Part shown: piece after piece, positions 7,339 through 15,952 of the stretch
Layout of the letters: every line of letters begins with the position of its first letter
Numbering within the stretch: the stretch's first letter is position 1
NCBI GenBank assembly: GCA_040510375.1
Contig: JBEVJC010000011.1
Coordinates: 1 to 64,000 of the forward strand
Direction: 5' to 3'
Source of the DNA: JBEVJC01 sp040510375
GTDB lineage: Bacteria; Bacteroidota; Bacteroidia; Chitinophagales; Chitinophagaceae
DNA: 64,000 nt
Position numbers and translations under genes: made by a program
The notes under the pieces: generated by a model
The model's database searches: none
What the model was told of the DNA's origin: nothing
The model's input: the letters and a program-made list of their open reading frames with translations, nothing else

Positions 7339-10236
7339 TCAGGGGATTTCAATTTGCAGTTTTACCGTAGTTCCAACACCGGGCCCCGAATCGATGGTTA
7401 GTGAAGTCCCCAGTAACTGTGCGCGCCGCTTCATATTGGTCATCCCGTTACCTTTGCGTACGAGGCCTTCAGGGAAACCAATTCCGTTATCCTCTATTGA
7501 AAGTACCAGCCACACGCCAGTGCGGATGAGGGAAATCTCCACCCTTGTGGCCTGTGAATATTTGGCTGCATTGTTTACAGCCTCCTTGAATATATAATAA
7601 ATATTTTGCCGCTGCTGCATAGAGAGTTTCTGGTGAAGTAATTTTTCATCCGCAATAAAACTCACATCGATATTCTTCGCTTCAAGGATAGGGATGGCAA
7701 ATTCGCGCATACGGACCAGTATATCATCCCATGAATCATTCTTGGGATTCACATACCATACAATATCGTTCATATTTTCCATCACCTGTCCCGAACCCGC
7801 ATAGATCTTGTCAAGCAGCGAACGAACCTCACTTTTTTTATCTACTTTATTCCTTGCCACATCGCTGTAGATATTGATACTGCTGAGCGTTGCGCCAATT
7901 TCATCGTGCAGATTCCGGGAAATATTATCCCTTACGATGAAAAGTTTTTTTAATTCGTTAATGCGGTATTGATATATAAGATAGACGAGCAGCATTCCGG
8001 TAATAAACAGCAACAGTATGAAACCTGTGCTGCGGTAGAATGGGGTCTGGATGATAAATGATAACCGCGAAACAAGATAGTCCGACTGACCATTGAAGGG
8101 TATCGAACGGAGTTCGAGAGTGTATCGCCCCGACCGGAGTGAATTGAAATTAATGGAATGGTTGGTTCTTGCCTCGATCCAGTCGGCCGGACCACCATGC
8201 AGCAACCTGTAATAATACAATGTTTGTTGTTCATTGATATAAAACGGTGCTGTGAAAGTTACACTGAAAGAATTTTCAGCTGGTTTCAGCAGCAGGGTTG
8301 TATCCGTGGTAAAGAGGTGGCGGACAGAATCAGGAAATGTTATATCCTTGAAATAGGTGGGAAAACGGTAAGATTTTTCACCGGTAAGATGGATCCGGAT
8401 AGCACCAACATCGGTTGCAGCCCAGAGGTTGGCACTGTCCGACATAAGCTGGTTGATTGAATTATTAAACCGGTAATGCCGGCTCAGCCGCACAATCTTC
8501 GCACCCGAATTATTTTCAGTATAGCGGTCAAACCCTGTACTGGTGCCGATCCAGGTATCACCACCGGGTACCTGTGTTAAACTGGTGATGGAATTATTCC
8601 CCAGGCCCTGCGTCATGCCAAGTTCCAGTTTCTTCACCGCTGTTTTTTCATTGACTTCATAAACATAAACTCCATGAAACCTGGTTCCTGCCCAGATACG
8701 ACCTTTATCATCCGCCATCAGTGTCAGGAACCTGTTATAGTTACTGTTACTATCCAGGATCTGTTGCATTCGCTTCGGGTGCAGTCCTTTTGGAGTCTTA
8801 TGCAGGTCTACCCGGTAAATGCCGTGCGAGAAGGTGCCCACCCAGAGTTTTTTAAAGTGATCAACACAAAGCGCACGGATATCAATAAAGTCATTATCAA
8901 TTACCGTGACCTGGCCGTGATGGAGCATGGCCAGGCTTCGTTTGCCTCCCAGCAAGATCCGGTCCTCCCATTTAACCATCCGGCGATAGGTATCTTCAGT
9001 GCGCAAGGGAGGATGTACCACCGGTTTTTTACCCCGGGTATCAATATAGAATACATGGTTGGGAACGCTCACCCAGATCCCGTCCTTCAATGCAGCGGTT
9101 CCCAGTGCGATCTTTTCAACGCCGGTGGGATAGTCGGCCCGATAAGCCATCTCGTTCTCCGTATAATAAAAATAATCGTTGGCAAAAAACCAGGTGCGGC
9201 CCAGGCTGTCTTTCTCCAGCCGGAATGTACTGCCGATAGGATTGCCGTCTGCAGTACCATAAAACATACAACTGGTATTTGACAATTTATCTACCCCGAA
9301 ATCGGTACCAACCCACCAGGTCTTATCACGGTCAAGGAACATACAGTTTACCTTATTACCTGAGAGACCATTATTCCTGGTCAGTCGTTCCAGCGTACCG
9401 TCCTTACGGTAAATCAGTATGCCGAAATGGGAGGTTCCCAATCGTAAACTCTGGTCGTCTTCGTTGTACGCGATACAGAAAATATCTTCCTTGCCCAGAA
9501 AGGCAAGCACGGGTGGAGGTGGGACAAAGCGGATTTTTCCTTTTTTCAGCTGCGGGCCATCGATGATCAGCAGTCCGTGGGAATCGGTGGCGATCCAGTA
9601 ATTACCATCGGGTGATTCCCGGATATCGTTGACCGATATATCATCCGTTGTTTCGTCAAGCAGCTGATGATTTACTGCTGTTACCAATGCCATAGAATAA
9701 CCTTTCCTGCCAACCAGTATTTTGTCCTTTCCTACCGGGAATAAAAAATGGACAACCCGGTCGTCGTTGCGCAAACCCAATTGTACCCGCAACAATTTGT
9801 TCCGGCTATGTACGTACAATCCCCAGTCGGTGCAGAAATAAGTCGCATCGGGTTCTTCATAAAAATTATTGATATCATAGGAATTGTTTAACGGCGGGGT
9901 TTCAAGCACACCCTTCCTGACCAATAACAGGTCTTTGTTACCGCCATAGTTGATCCATAATTTTTTTGAAGGCATGTATTTCAGCCGGAACACCTGTTGA
10001 CCACTACCGGTCCCGGGGAGAGCAAAAGGGGAAAAAACACTTCCATCGTAGACCGCCAGGCCGTTATTGGTACCGAAATACATAAAGCCGAGTTCGTCCT
10101 GTGCAATGGACCGTACCACATTGTTGGGAAGCCCTTCATCCACTGAATAGTTTTCGAAATTATATTTCTGGGCGAAAGCCTTGCCGGGCAGCAACAGCAT
10201 CGAGAAGCAGAGGATTTCAATGACCCGGACTGACAT
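7339..10236 (-). CDS. Two-component sensor kinase with beta-propeller sensor and Y_Y_Y domain
   Basis: A 965-residue membrane sensor. The signal peptide begins MSVRVIEILCFSMLLLPGKA. About 650 residues of two-component-regulator propeller repeats follow (for example DELGFMYFGTNNGLAVYDG, then repeated WIGT/WVGT-type blades), then a Y_Y_Y immunoglobulin-like domain. One transmembrane helix (FILLLFITGMLLVYLIYQY) precedes a HisKA_3 domain with the phospho-His in ISRNLHDEIGATLSSI. The HATPase domain has NNAAKYS, EDNGIGFP and GNGMTNMKRRA. This is the architecture of Bacteroidota nutrient sensors lacking the fused AraC regulator of classic hybrid systems. The gene is divergent from sucB with about 80 bp between starts. 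Confidence 0.92.
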   Translation of the reverse strand: MSVRVIEILCFSMLLLPGKAFAQKYNFENYSVDEGLPNNVVRSIAQDELGFMYFGTNNGLAVYDGSVFSPFALPGTGSGQQVFRLKYMPSKKLWINYGGNKDLLLVRKGVLETPPLNNSYDINNFYEEPDATYFCTDWGLYVHSRNKLLRVQLGLRNDDRVVHFLFPVGKDKILVGRKGYSMALVTAVNHQLLDETTDDISVNDIRESPDGNYWIATDSHGLLIIDGPQLKKGKIRFVPPPPVLAFLGKEDIFCIAYNEDDQSLRLGTSHFGILIYRKDGTLERLTRNNGLSGNKVNCMFLDRDKTWWVGTDFGVDKLSNTSCMFYGTADGNPIGSTFRLEKDSLGRTWFFANDYFYYTENEMAYRADYPTGVEKIALGTAALKDGIWVSVPNHVFYIDTRGKKPVVHPPLRTEDTYRRMVKWEDRILLGGKRSLAMLHHGQVTVIDNDFIDIRALCVDHFKKLWVGTFSHGIYRVDLHKTPKGLHPKRMQQILDSNSNYNRFLTLMADDKGRIWAGTRFHGVYVYEVNEKTAVKKLELGMTQGLGNNSITSLTQVPGGDTWIGTSTGFDRYTENNSGAKIVRLSRHYRFNNSINQLMSDSANLWAATDVGAIRIHLTGEKSYRFPTYFKDITFPDSVRHLFTTDTTLLLKPAENSFSVTFTAPFYINEQQTLYYYRLLHGGPADWIEARTNHSINFNSLRSGRYTLELRSIPFNGQSDYLVSRLSFIIQTPFYRSTGFILLLFITGMLLVYLIYQYRINELKKLFIVRDNISRNLHDEIGATLSSINIYSDVARNKVDKKSEVRSLLDKIYAGSGQVMENMNDIVWYVNPKNDSWDDILVRMREFAIPILEAKNIDVSFIADEKLLHQKLSMQQRQNIYYIFKEAVNNAAKYSQATRVEISLIRTGVWLVLSIEDNGIGFPEGLVRKGNGMTNMKRRAQLLGTSLTIDSGPGVGTTVKLQIEIP

Positions 10237-10314
10237 TTTTAAAATTAAGGAAATCCCCAGAAACTGGGTTAGTTGACTTTTTTTGACGAAATTTGCCGGA
10301 ATCAATTCAGAAAT

Positions 10315-11577
10315 ATGGCGATAGATATAAAGGTACCAACAGTCGGGGAGTCTATCAGTGAAGTAACCCTGTTGAAATGGACCAAAAAGGACGGCGATTA
10401 CGTAGAAAGGGATGAGGTAATTGCGGAACTTGAGAGCGAAAAAGCAACTTTTGAGGTGAATGCAGAAAAAGCGGGTGTACTCAAGACTGGTGCCCGAGAA
10501 GGAGATACCCTGAAGATCGGTGATCTCCTGGCGTCTATCGACGATACGGCCTCAAAACCTGAAGCTGCACCGGCAACTGAAAAGAAGGAACCGGCAAAGG
10601 CAGAAACACCGAAGGCCGAAGCCCCGAAAGGGGATACCAAGGCAGCGCCTGCCGCTTCAGCTGCACCGGCGGCTGCGGTTCCCAACGATGTAAAGGCAAG
10701 TCCGGTGGCAAGTGCAATTATCGCTGATAAAAAAGTTGATCCCCGCCAGGTTACCGCAACCGGTTTCCAGGGAAAGATCATGAAAGACGATGTATTGGCT
10801 GCCCTTACCAATCCCGGGAAAAAATCATTTGATGGTGGCGCCCTGTTTGGACGTAATACCCGGATTGAAAAAATGAGCAACCTGCGGAAGACTATCAGCC
10901 GCCGGCTGGTTGAGTCTAAAAATACTACGGCCATGCTCACTACGTTCAACGAAGTAGACATGACCCGTATCATGGAGATCCGTACAAAATATAAAGATAA
11001 ATTCAAGGAGATCCATGGTGTGGGCCTTGGCTTCATGAGTTTTTTCGCCAAAGCCTGTGCACTGGCACTTACCGAATGGCCTTCGCTGAATGCGTATATT
11101 GACGGAGACCAGTTGATCTATCACGATTATGCAGATATCAGCATTGCAGTAAGTACACCACGTGGCCTTACCGTACCGGTGATCCGCAATGTGGAGAGCC
11201 TGGGTATGGCTGAGATTGAAAAGAAAGTTATTGAACTTGCCGGCAAAGCGAAGGATAGCAAACTTACAACCGAGGATCTTACCGGTGGTACGTTTACCAT
11301 TACCAACGGTGGTGTTTTCGGATCCCTGATGAGCACACCGATCATTAATATTCCCCAGAGCGCAATACTTGGTATGCACAAGATCCAGGAACGGCCAATG
11401 GCAATCAATGGACAGGTGGTGATCAAACCGATGATGTACCTGGCATTGAGTTACGACCATCGGATTATCGATGGCCGTGAGTCAGTAAGCTTCCTGGTAA
11501 AAGTAAAAGACCTGCTCGAAAATCCGGAACAGTTGCTGATCGGGAAGGATCCGGTGAAGACTTTACTGGAATTATAA
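10315..11577 (+). CDS. sucB: 2-oxoglutarate dehydrogenase E2, dihydrolipoyl succinyltransferase
   Basis: A 420-residue acyltransferase passing succinyl groups to CoA. The N-terminal lipoyl domain (about 1-75) has the lipoylated Lys in ELESEKATFEV. An Ala/Pro/Lys-rich linker (about 80-130) follows, then the E3-binding domain (SPVASAIIADKKVDPRQV). The catalytic domain ends with the active-site SYDHRIIDGRESVSFL, holding the catalytic His and Asp. The ATG that gives MAIDIKVPTVGESISE is the family start. A weak -7 element, GAAATTTG (10288-10295), lies 19 bp upstream, in the short divergent promoter region shared with the sensor kinase. Confidence 0.96.
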   Translation: MAIDIKVPTVGESISEVTLLKWTKKDGDYVERDEVIAELESEKATFEVNAEKAGVLKTGAREGDTLKIGDLLASIDDTASKPEAAPATEKKEPAKAETPKAEAPKGDTKAAPAASAAPAAAVPNDVKASPVASAIIADKKVDPRQVTATGFQGKIMKDDVLAALTNPGKKSFDGGALFGRNTRIEKMSNLRKTISRRLVESKNTTAMLTTFNEVDMTRIMEIRTKYKDKFKEIHGVGLGFMSFFAKACALALTEWPSLNAYIDGDQLIYHDYADISIAVSTPRGLTVPVIRNVESLGMAEIEKKVIELAGKAKDSKLTTEDLTGGTFTITNGGVFGSLMSTPIINIPQSAILGMHKIQERPMAINGQVVIKPMMYLALSYDHRIIDGRESVSFLVKVKDLLENPEQLLIGKDPVKTLLEL

Positions 11578-11588
11578 TTACTCATCAT

Positions 11589-11617
11589 ATGCCTGTTTTA
11601 CCACAGGCATTTTTTTT
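11589..11617 (+). terminator. sucB terminator
   Basis: ATGCCTG and CAGGCAT form a 7-bp stem with an 8-base loop, followed by seven T. It ends only six bases before the next start codon. Confidence 0.88.
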
Positions 11618-11623
11618 ATAAGG

Positions 11624-12769
11624 ATGTTCCATTACTCGCACCTGAACACAGCGGCTCGGATCCTGGCTTCTTATGAAGGCGGACAACCTTTTGGGTTGTA
11701 CCTGAAGGAATTTTTCCGGCAGGATAAAAAATATGGATCGCGCGACCGCAGGCAGATCTCCCATCTCTGTTATTGTTATTTCCGCCTGGGCAGGTTATCA
11801 CCCGATGAGGCGATGACGGACAGGATCCTTACCGGCTTGTTCCTTTGTTCTGAAACAGCGGATGAGTTGCTGATCAACCTTAAACCTGATTGGGCGAAGG
11901 CTATTAATAAACCAATTGAAGAAAAATGCAGCATCGCCGGAGTTACTTATTCTTCCGGCCAGCATTTCCCGTTTGCAGATCTTGTGAGTACAGAAATTGA
12001 CCCCATTAAGTTTTCGGTCTCGCATTTTATACAACCGGATCTTTTTATCCGGGTTCGGCCGGGTGAGGGAACGACTGTTCGCAACAAACTCAGTAATGCA
12101 GGGGTAAACTACCGGGTCATCACGGAGAACAATCTTGCTATGCCCAATAGTACAAAAGTGGATGATCTTTTACTGATTGATAAGGAAGCCGTGATCCAGG
12201 ATGAGAGTTCACAGCGTGTAGGCGATATGATACCTGTTGACATAGCCGGAAAGCGGGTCTGGGACTGTTGCGCAGCCAGCGGGGGAAAGTCCATCCTGGC
12301 AGTCGACAGGCTGGGCGCGATTGACCTGACAGTGTCGGATATCCGTGATAATATACTTCATAACCTCCGGGCACGGTTTGTCAAAGCCGGGATCAGCAGG
12401 TATAAGAGTTTTGTTGCCGACCTTGGGGCCCGACCCCTCGGGCGACAGGAGCAATTCGATCTCATCCTGGCAGATGTGCCCTGCTCTGGTAGTGGTACAT
12501 GGGGACGTACACCCGAACATCTCCGGTTTTTCGCCGAAGAAAAAATCTGGCACTACAGTTCCCTTCAGAAAAAAATAATTGATAACTGTCTACCGTCACT
12601 TGTTGCAGGTGGATCATTCCTGTATATCACCTGTTCGGTGTACAGGGCGGAGAATGAAGAAGCTGTGGATTATATCAGCAACAAGGGATTGAGACTTGTA
12701 AACATGAACTACTTCAAAGGATATGAGAGGAAGGCCGATACCATGTTTGCGGCATTATTTACAATTTAA
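11624..12769 (+). CDS. RsmB/NOP-family RNA (cytosine-C5) methyltransferase
   Basis: A 381-residue SAM-dependent RNA methyltransferase. The N-terminal half is an NusB/RsmB-like helical region. The Rossmann domain begins around residue 205 with WDCCAASGGKS (motif I), followed by VSDIRDNIL. The two catalytic cysteines are in ILADVPCSGSGTWGR (motif IV) and YITCSVYRAENE (motif VI). The family makes m5C in rRNA or tRNA; which RNA is modified here cannot be read. The ATG follows the sucB terminator T-run by a few bases, leaving no room for a leader, so it is either expressed by read-through or from a leaderless start. Its last nine codons are echoed after the stop. Confidence 0.88.
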   Translation: MFHYSHLNTAARILASYEGGQPFGLYLKEFFRQDKKYGSRDRRQISHLCYCYFRLGRLSPDEAMTDRILTGLFLCSETADELLINLKPDWAKAINKPIEEKCSIAGVTYSSGQHFPFADLVSTEIDPIKFSVSHFIQPDLFIRVRPGEGTTVRNKLSNAGVNYRVITENNLAMPNSTKVDDLLLIDKEAVIQDESSQRVGDMIPVDIAGKRVWDCCAASGGKSILAVDRLGAIDLTVSDIRDNILHNLRARFVKAGISRYKSFVADLGARPLGRQEQFDLILADVPCSGSGTWGRTPEHLRFFAEEKIWHYSSLQKKIIDNCLPSLVAGGSFLYITCSVYRAENEEAVDYISNKGLRLVNMNYFKGYERKADTMFAALFTI

Positions 12770-12811
12770 AACCTAAGGGTATGTTTGCAGCTTTGTTTAC
12801 CGGTTAAAACC
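12743..12811. repeat. 3'-end echo of the RNA methyltransferase gene (2 copies)
   Basis: The last 31 bp around the stop (12743-12773) recur at 12781-12811 with 25 of 31 identities. Read from the shared ATG, both copies encode MFAALFT and then a stop one codon later. Four of the six differences are synonymous third-position changes. The second copy also supplies the stop codon of the convergent subtilase gene. Confidence 0.8.
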
Positions 12812-14777
12812 GGAGCAGATCAAGGTTTGCGATTTCTTTGTTACCGGCAATAATCCTGATTATATATTTTCCCTTTGCCAGTCCGGCGATATTGATGTCT
12901 TTGCGATAAAGACCCGTTGCTTTGGCCGCAGCCAGTTCCATCAGTTTTGTGCCCTTCATATCATACACGGTAATCAGCATCTGCGGCAGGCTTTCGGCAT
13001 TGTTGAAAATAATCGTTGCCGTGGAACCGGTAACAGGATTGGGCGCCAGCCGGACCATATTATCAAATTCGCCATCGGCACATACCGACCCCATCGCGGT
13101 TACCAACGTATTACCGAGATAGAGTGATGTCAGTTCCTCCGCAGAGGTATCCACTACCTGGCGGATGCGGTAACTGATGGGTCCGGGTGGCTGGTCCGAC
13201 AGGTTACTGGTAAATTGATAGGTATGGGAAGAAAGTTGTTCTCCGGAAACAGCGGCCAGGTCGCCAATTTTTTTAAATCCGGCGTCGGTGGAAGTCTTAC
13301 GTTCCACCTCGTATCGCATGGCAGATACATCTTTTGTTGACCATTGTATTATTGCTTTACAATCCGTTACTGTAATACTGGTGCTGGCATAATCCTGCAA
13401 TAAAGTGACGAATGCTTTTTTCAGATCCGGAATACCATAACCAATACGATTGTCGGGAGCAGAAAAATTTGATGCGGATTCTTTAAGCACACTTACAATC
13501 CTCATATTATTCACTTCCGGAAAGCCCTGCCAAAGGCAACTTGCAAGTCCTGCCATATTGGGACAGGCATACGAAGTCCCGTTACTGGTTACAATTGTAT
13601 TGTTACTTGCCTGAATCATCGCCTGTACGCCGATGGAGGCAATATCGGGTTTAACGCGTCCGTCGGCCGAGGGTCCGTAACTGGAAAACGATCCTACCAC
13701 ACCGGTTGTACTTACTGCGCCAACTGCCAGCACACTATCGGCATCAGCGGGTGTTGTGATCCCGCGCCAGTAATCATTACCGGAATTTCCAACAGCGTTT
13801 AAAACAAGAAGTCCTTTTTTTGCAGCAAGGTCGGCAGCCCTTGCTGCAACAGTGATATCGCCATTGAGGTTACTGTATGGATAATCAGCGAAGCCTCCGG
13901 AAAACTGGTACCCATAACCAAGGGAGGAAGAGATAATATCGGCTCCTGTACTATCAGATCTTTCTGCCCCGCAGGCCCAGTTAAATTCTTCGATCGGATA
14001 TTCTGAGCTGACATCTTCTGTACGGAAGAGATAAAAGGAAGCTGCAGGTGATTTACCGGTGAAGACGCCAGGTATATTGGCTGCCATGGTGGACAGGCAC
14101 TGCATGCCATGCGGATGATCTTCACTCACACTGCTATTACGTTCAACAAAATCCCACGTGCCAAGTACCTGGCCATTTGCATTGATGCTGTCAAATGCTC
14201 TCAGGGTATTGTATTGGTAAAAGCCACCATCCAACACAGCAATCTGCATACCCTGACCGCGTAATCCGATATTATGGAGAAATTGTCCCTGGTGTATTTT
14301 TATTTCGCTCTGGGAGCCGGTACCATAATTATAATGGTCGCCTTCATCCTGAGCCTTTGCCGTATTTATTTCACCAGTGATCTCTTCAGTTTTACTTACA
14401 TGGTTAAACGAGCGTCCGGCAATGTTTTGAGACGATTGCACGTAAGGAAGGTTATTAATATAAGTAAGTGCAGCGGGGTCGGTGGTCTGGATGGAAATGG
14501 TATTCAGCCATCGCGAACTATTAAGTACAGTTACATTAGGAACGGAGCGTATCTCCTGAACCCAGGCAGCAGGTACCGGCAGGTCGGTGCTGTCAATAGT
14601 TATCCCATATTTCACCCTCCGGTTAATGGCGCGTTGTGAAAGATATGGAGTTGGATCAGCAATTGAAAAGCTGGTGGCTCCCTTATGACGGAAGGTAATC
14701 AGGTACCGGGTATTTTGTGAAAAGAGGTTGGCACTGAGCAGCAGTAAACAGGAACAGAAAACCAGGCTTTTGTTCAT
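12804..14777 (-). CDS. Secreted S8 subtilisin-like serine peptidase with T9SS tail
   Basis: A 657-residue exported protease. A signal peptide (MNKSLVFCSCLLLLSANLFS) and a propeptide-like region precede the subtilase domain. The catalytic triad is visible: Asp183 in IAVLDGGFY, His223 in EDHPHGMQC, and Ser402 in SNGTSYACPNMAG, with the oxyanion Asn in LNAVGNSGND. A linking beta domain follows, then a C-terminal T9SS sorting domain of about 80 residues (APNPVTGSTATIIF, then GKYIIRI near the end). It is thus expected to be surface-anchored or released through the type IX system. Its promoter must lie inside the repeat array upstream of its start. Confidence 0.93.
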   Translation of the reverse strand: MNKSLVFCSCLLLLSANLFSQNTRYLITFRHKGATSFSIADPTPYLSQRAINRRVKYGITIDSTDLPVPAAWVQEIRSVPNVTVLNSSRWLNTISIQTTDPAALTYINNLPYVQSSQNIAGRSFNHVSKTEEITGEINTAKAQDEGDHYNYGTGSQSEIKIHQGQFLHNIGLRGQGMQIAVLDGGFYQYNTLRAFDSINANGQVLGTWDFVERNSSVSEDHPHGMQCLSTMAANIPGVFTGKSPAASFYLFRTEDVSSEYPIEEFNWACGAERSDSTGADIISSSLGYGYQFSGGFADYPYSNLNGDITVAARAADLAAKKGLLVLNAVGNSGNDYWRGITTPADADSVLAVGAVSTTGVVGSFSSYGPSADGRVKPDIASIGVQAMIQASNNTIVTSNGTSYACPNMAGLASCLWQGFPEVNNMRIVSVLKESASNFSAPDNRIGYGIPDLKKAFVTLLQDYASTSITVTDCKAIIQWSTKDVSAMRYEVERKTSTDAGFKKIGDLAAVSGEQLSSHTYQFTSNLSDQPPGPISYRIRQVVDTSAEELTSLYLGNTLVTAMGSVCADGEFDNMVRLAPNPVTGSTATIIFNNAESLPQMLITVYDMKGTKLMELAAAKATGLYRKDINIAGLAKGKYIIRIIAGNKEIANLDLLRF

Positions 14778-14778
14778 G

Positions 14779-15016
14779 AATGATGGTGTTTTGGATAATA
14801 CGAAACTAACGAATCATTGTGGTATGGCAGGCGTACCTGGTTGCGATCGATCATGCAAGAAAATCATTGCAGTATAGGAGGCTTGCCTGTTTGCGATCGG
14901 TCATCCAAAAAATCATTGCTGTATAGGAGGTGTGCCTTGGCGATAGATCATCCACGAAATCATTGCTGCGAAGGAGGCATGTCTAGTTATGATCAATCAT
15001 CCACATCTCAACTGCA
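14779..15016. repeat. Degenerate 47-50 bp tandem array, echo of a lipoprotein gene 3' end
   Basis: Five units with a shared core (AGGAGG..TGCC..., GCGATCGATCAT, AATCATTGC). The AATCATTG core starts at 14812, 14862, 14911 and 14958, giving periods of 50, 49 and 47 bp. The unit nearest the lipoprotein gene is that gene's own 3' end, stop codon included. The array fills the whole gap up to the subtilase start codon. Confidence 0.8.
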
Positions 15017-15747
15017 AAACCGCTAAAAGTGGCTGTACTTCCGCTGCTGTTGGGATCGTATTCAAGTATGGTATGGGACCGATGGACCAGTCCGATGTTT
15101 TTTGCATACTGTTCATATGCCCGGATGTTTACTGCGGCCACGCCTGCGGTTACCGGCCAGTTATCAACCAGGTCTTCCTGTTCAACAGTAAAAACGTCGT
15201 TATAGATTTCTCCCTCTACTTCAATAACCGGATCAAATGTTGAATAATAATAATCCCAGTTCTTCATGTAATCAACCACAGCGATATTGAAGCCAAGTCC
15301 TGCGTAAGGATTTTCCGGCAGATGTTCATTCCCTTTCCATTCGATGCCTTCGCGGATGGGTGCCTGCAATTTCAGGAAGCGGAGATTATCTTCCACCACT
15401 TCGACAGAAGTGCCTTTATCGGTCACCATATAGGTGCCATTCGGCTGCCAGTCGCCCGTACCATCGGCGTTACGGATGGAGCGATAAATGCGGTAGGATT
15501 TCTGGCCAAGGTTATCGGTGATTTCTGCGTCCACCTGGTGTTTAACCTGGTAACTATGCACTTCAAGTTCAACTCCGAAATCAGTTGTTACGGTGGAATC
15601 GAGACGGTAAATAATATATTTTCCGGGAGTGACCAGCATGTAATCGGTCAGCGGCTCGGTGATAAATTCCTCGTCCTTCGAGCAGGATCCGAGTGACAGG
15701 ATGAAGGTGGTACAAACAACGGCGATGCCGCGGGAAAACAGTTTCAT
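14983..15747 (-). CDS. Hypothetical lipoprotein
   Basis: A 254-residue protein with the lipoprotein signal MKLFSRGIAVVCTTFILSLG followed by SC (lipid Cys22) and an acidic SKDEEF stretch after it, a common surface-export signal in Bacteroidota lipoproteins. The mature part is rich in beta-type sequence (YMLVTPGKYIIYRLDS, VHSYQVKHQV) and aromatic residues. I know no enzyme family that fits. The subtilase gene lies downstream on the same strand, about 200 bp away across a repeat array made from this gene's own 3' end. Confidence 0.8.
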   Translation of the reverse strand: MKLFSRGIAVVCTTFILSLGSCSKDEEFITEPLTDYMLVTPGKYIIYRLDSTVTTDFGVELEVHSYQVKHQVDAEITDNLGQKSYRIYRSIRNADGTGDWQPNGTYMVTDKGTSVEVVEDNLRFLKLQAPIREGIEWKGNEHLPENPYAGLGFNIAVVDYMKNWDYYYSTFDPVIEVEGEIYNDVFTVEQEDLVDNWPVTAGVAAVNIRAYEQYAKNIGLVHRSHTILEYDPNSSGSTATFSGFAVEMWMIDHN

Positions 15748-15832
15748 AAGTTGAACAGTTAATTCAGGGCTGTAATTTTTTTATGAAAGTCAGGCGCCCG
15801 GACCAGTCGGCCCTCAACTAAACTACTCACAA

Positions 15833-15862
15833 AAAACGGGGAATCATAATTCCCCGTTTTAA
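15833..15862 (-). terminator. mnmA terminator, possibly bidirectional
   Basis: AAAACGGGGAAT and ATTCCCCGTTTT form a 12-bp stem with a tetraloop. On the minus strand it ends in CCCCGTTTTTTG about 90 bp after the mnmA stop. The plus strand also has a short T-run. Confidence 0.85.
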
Positions 15863-15952
15863 ACGATTTTAATAGCTGTTTATTGCCTGTATATCAATTA
15901 CCCCGAGCTGGATCATCCATTTTCGTCAAAGCTGATTTTCTTCGGCCTGCGT

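Noticed and set aside
14817..15026. 69-residue plus-strand frame made of repeated motifs
   Set aside because: It reads through the echo array; unit lengths of 50, 49 and 47 do not keep a frame, and it overlaps a real gene on the other strand.
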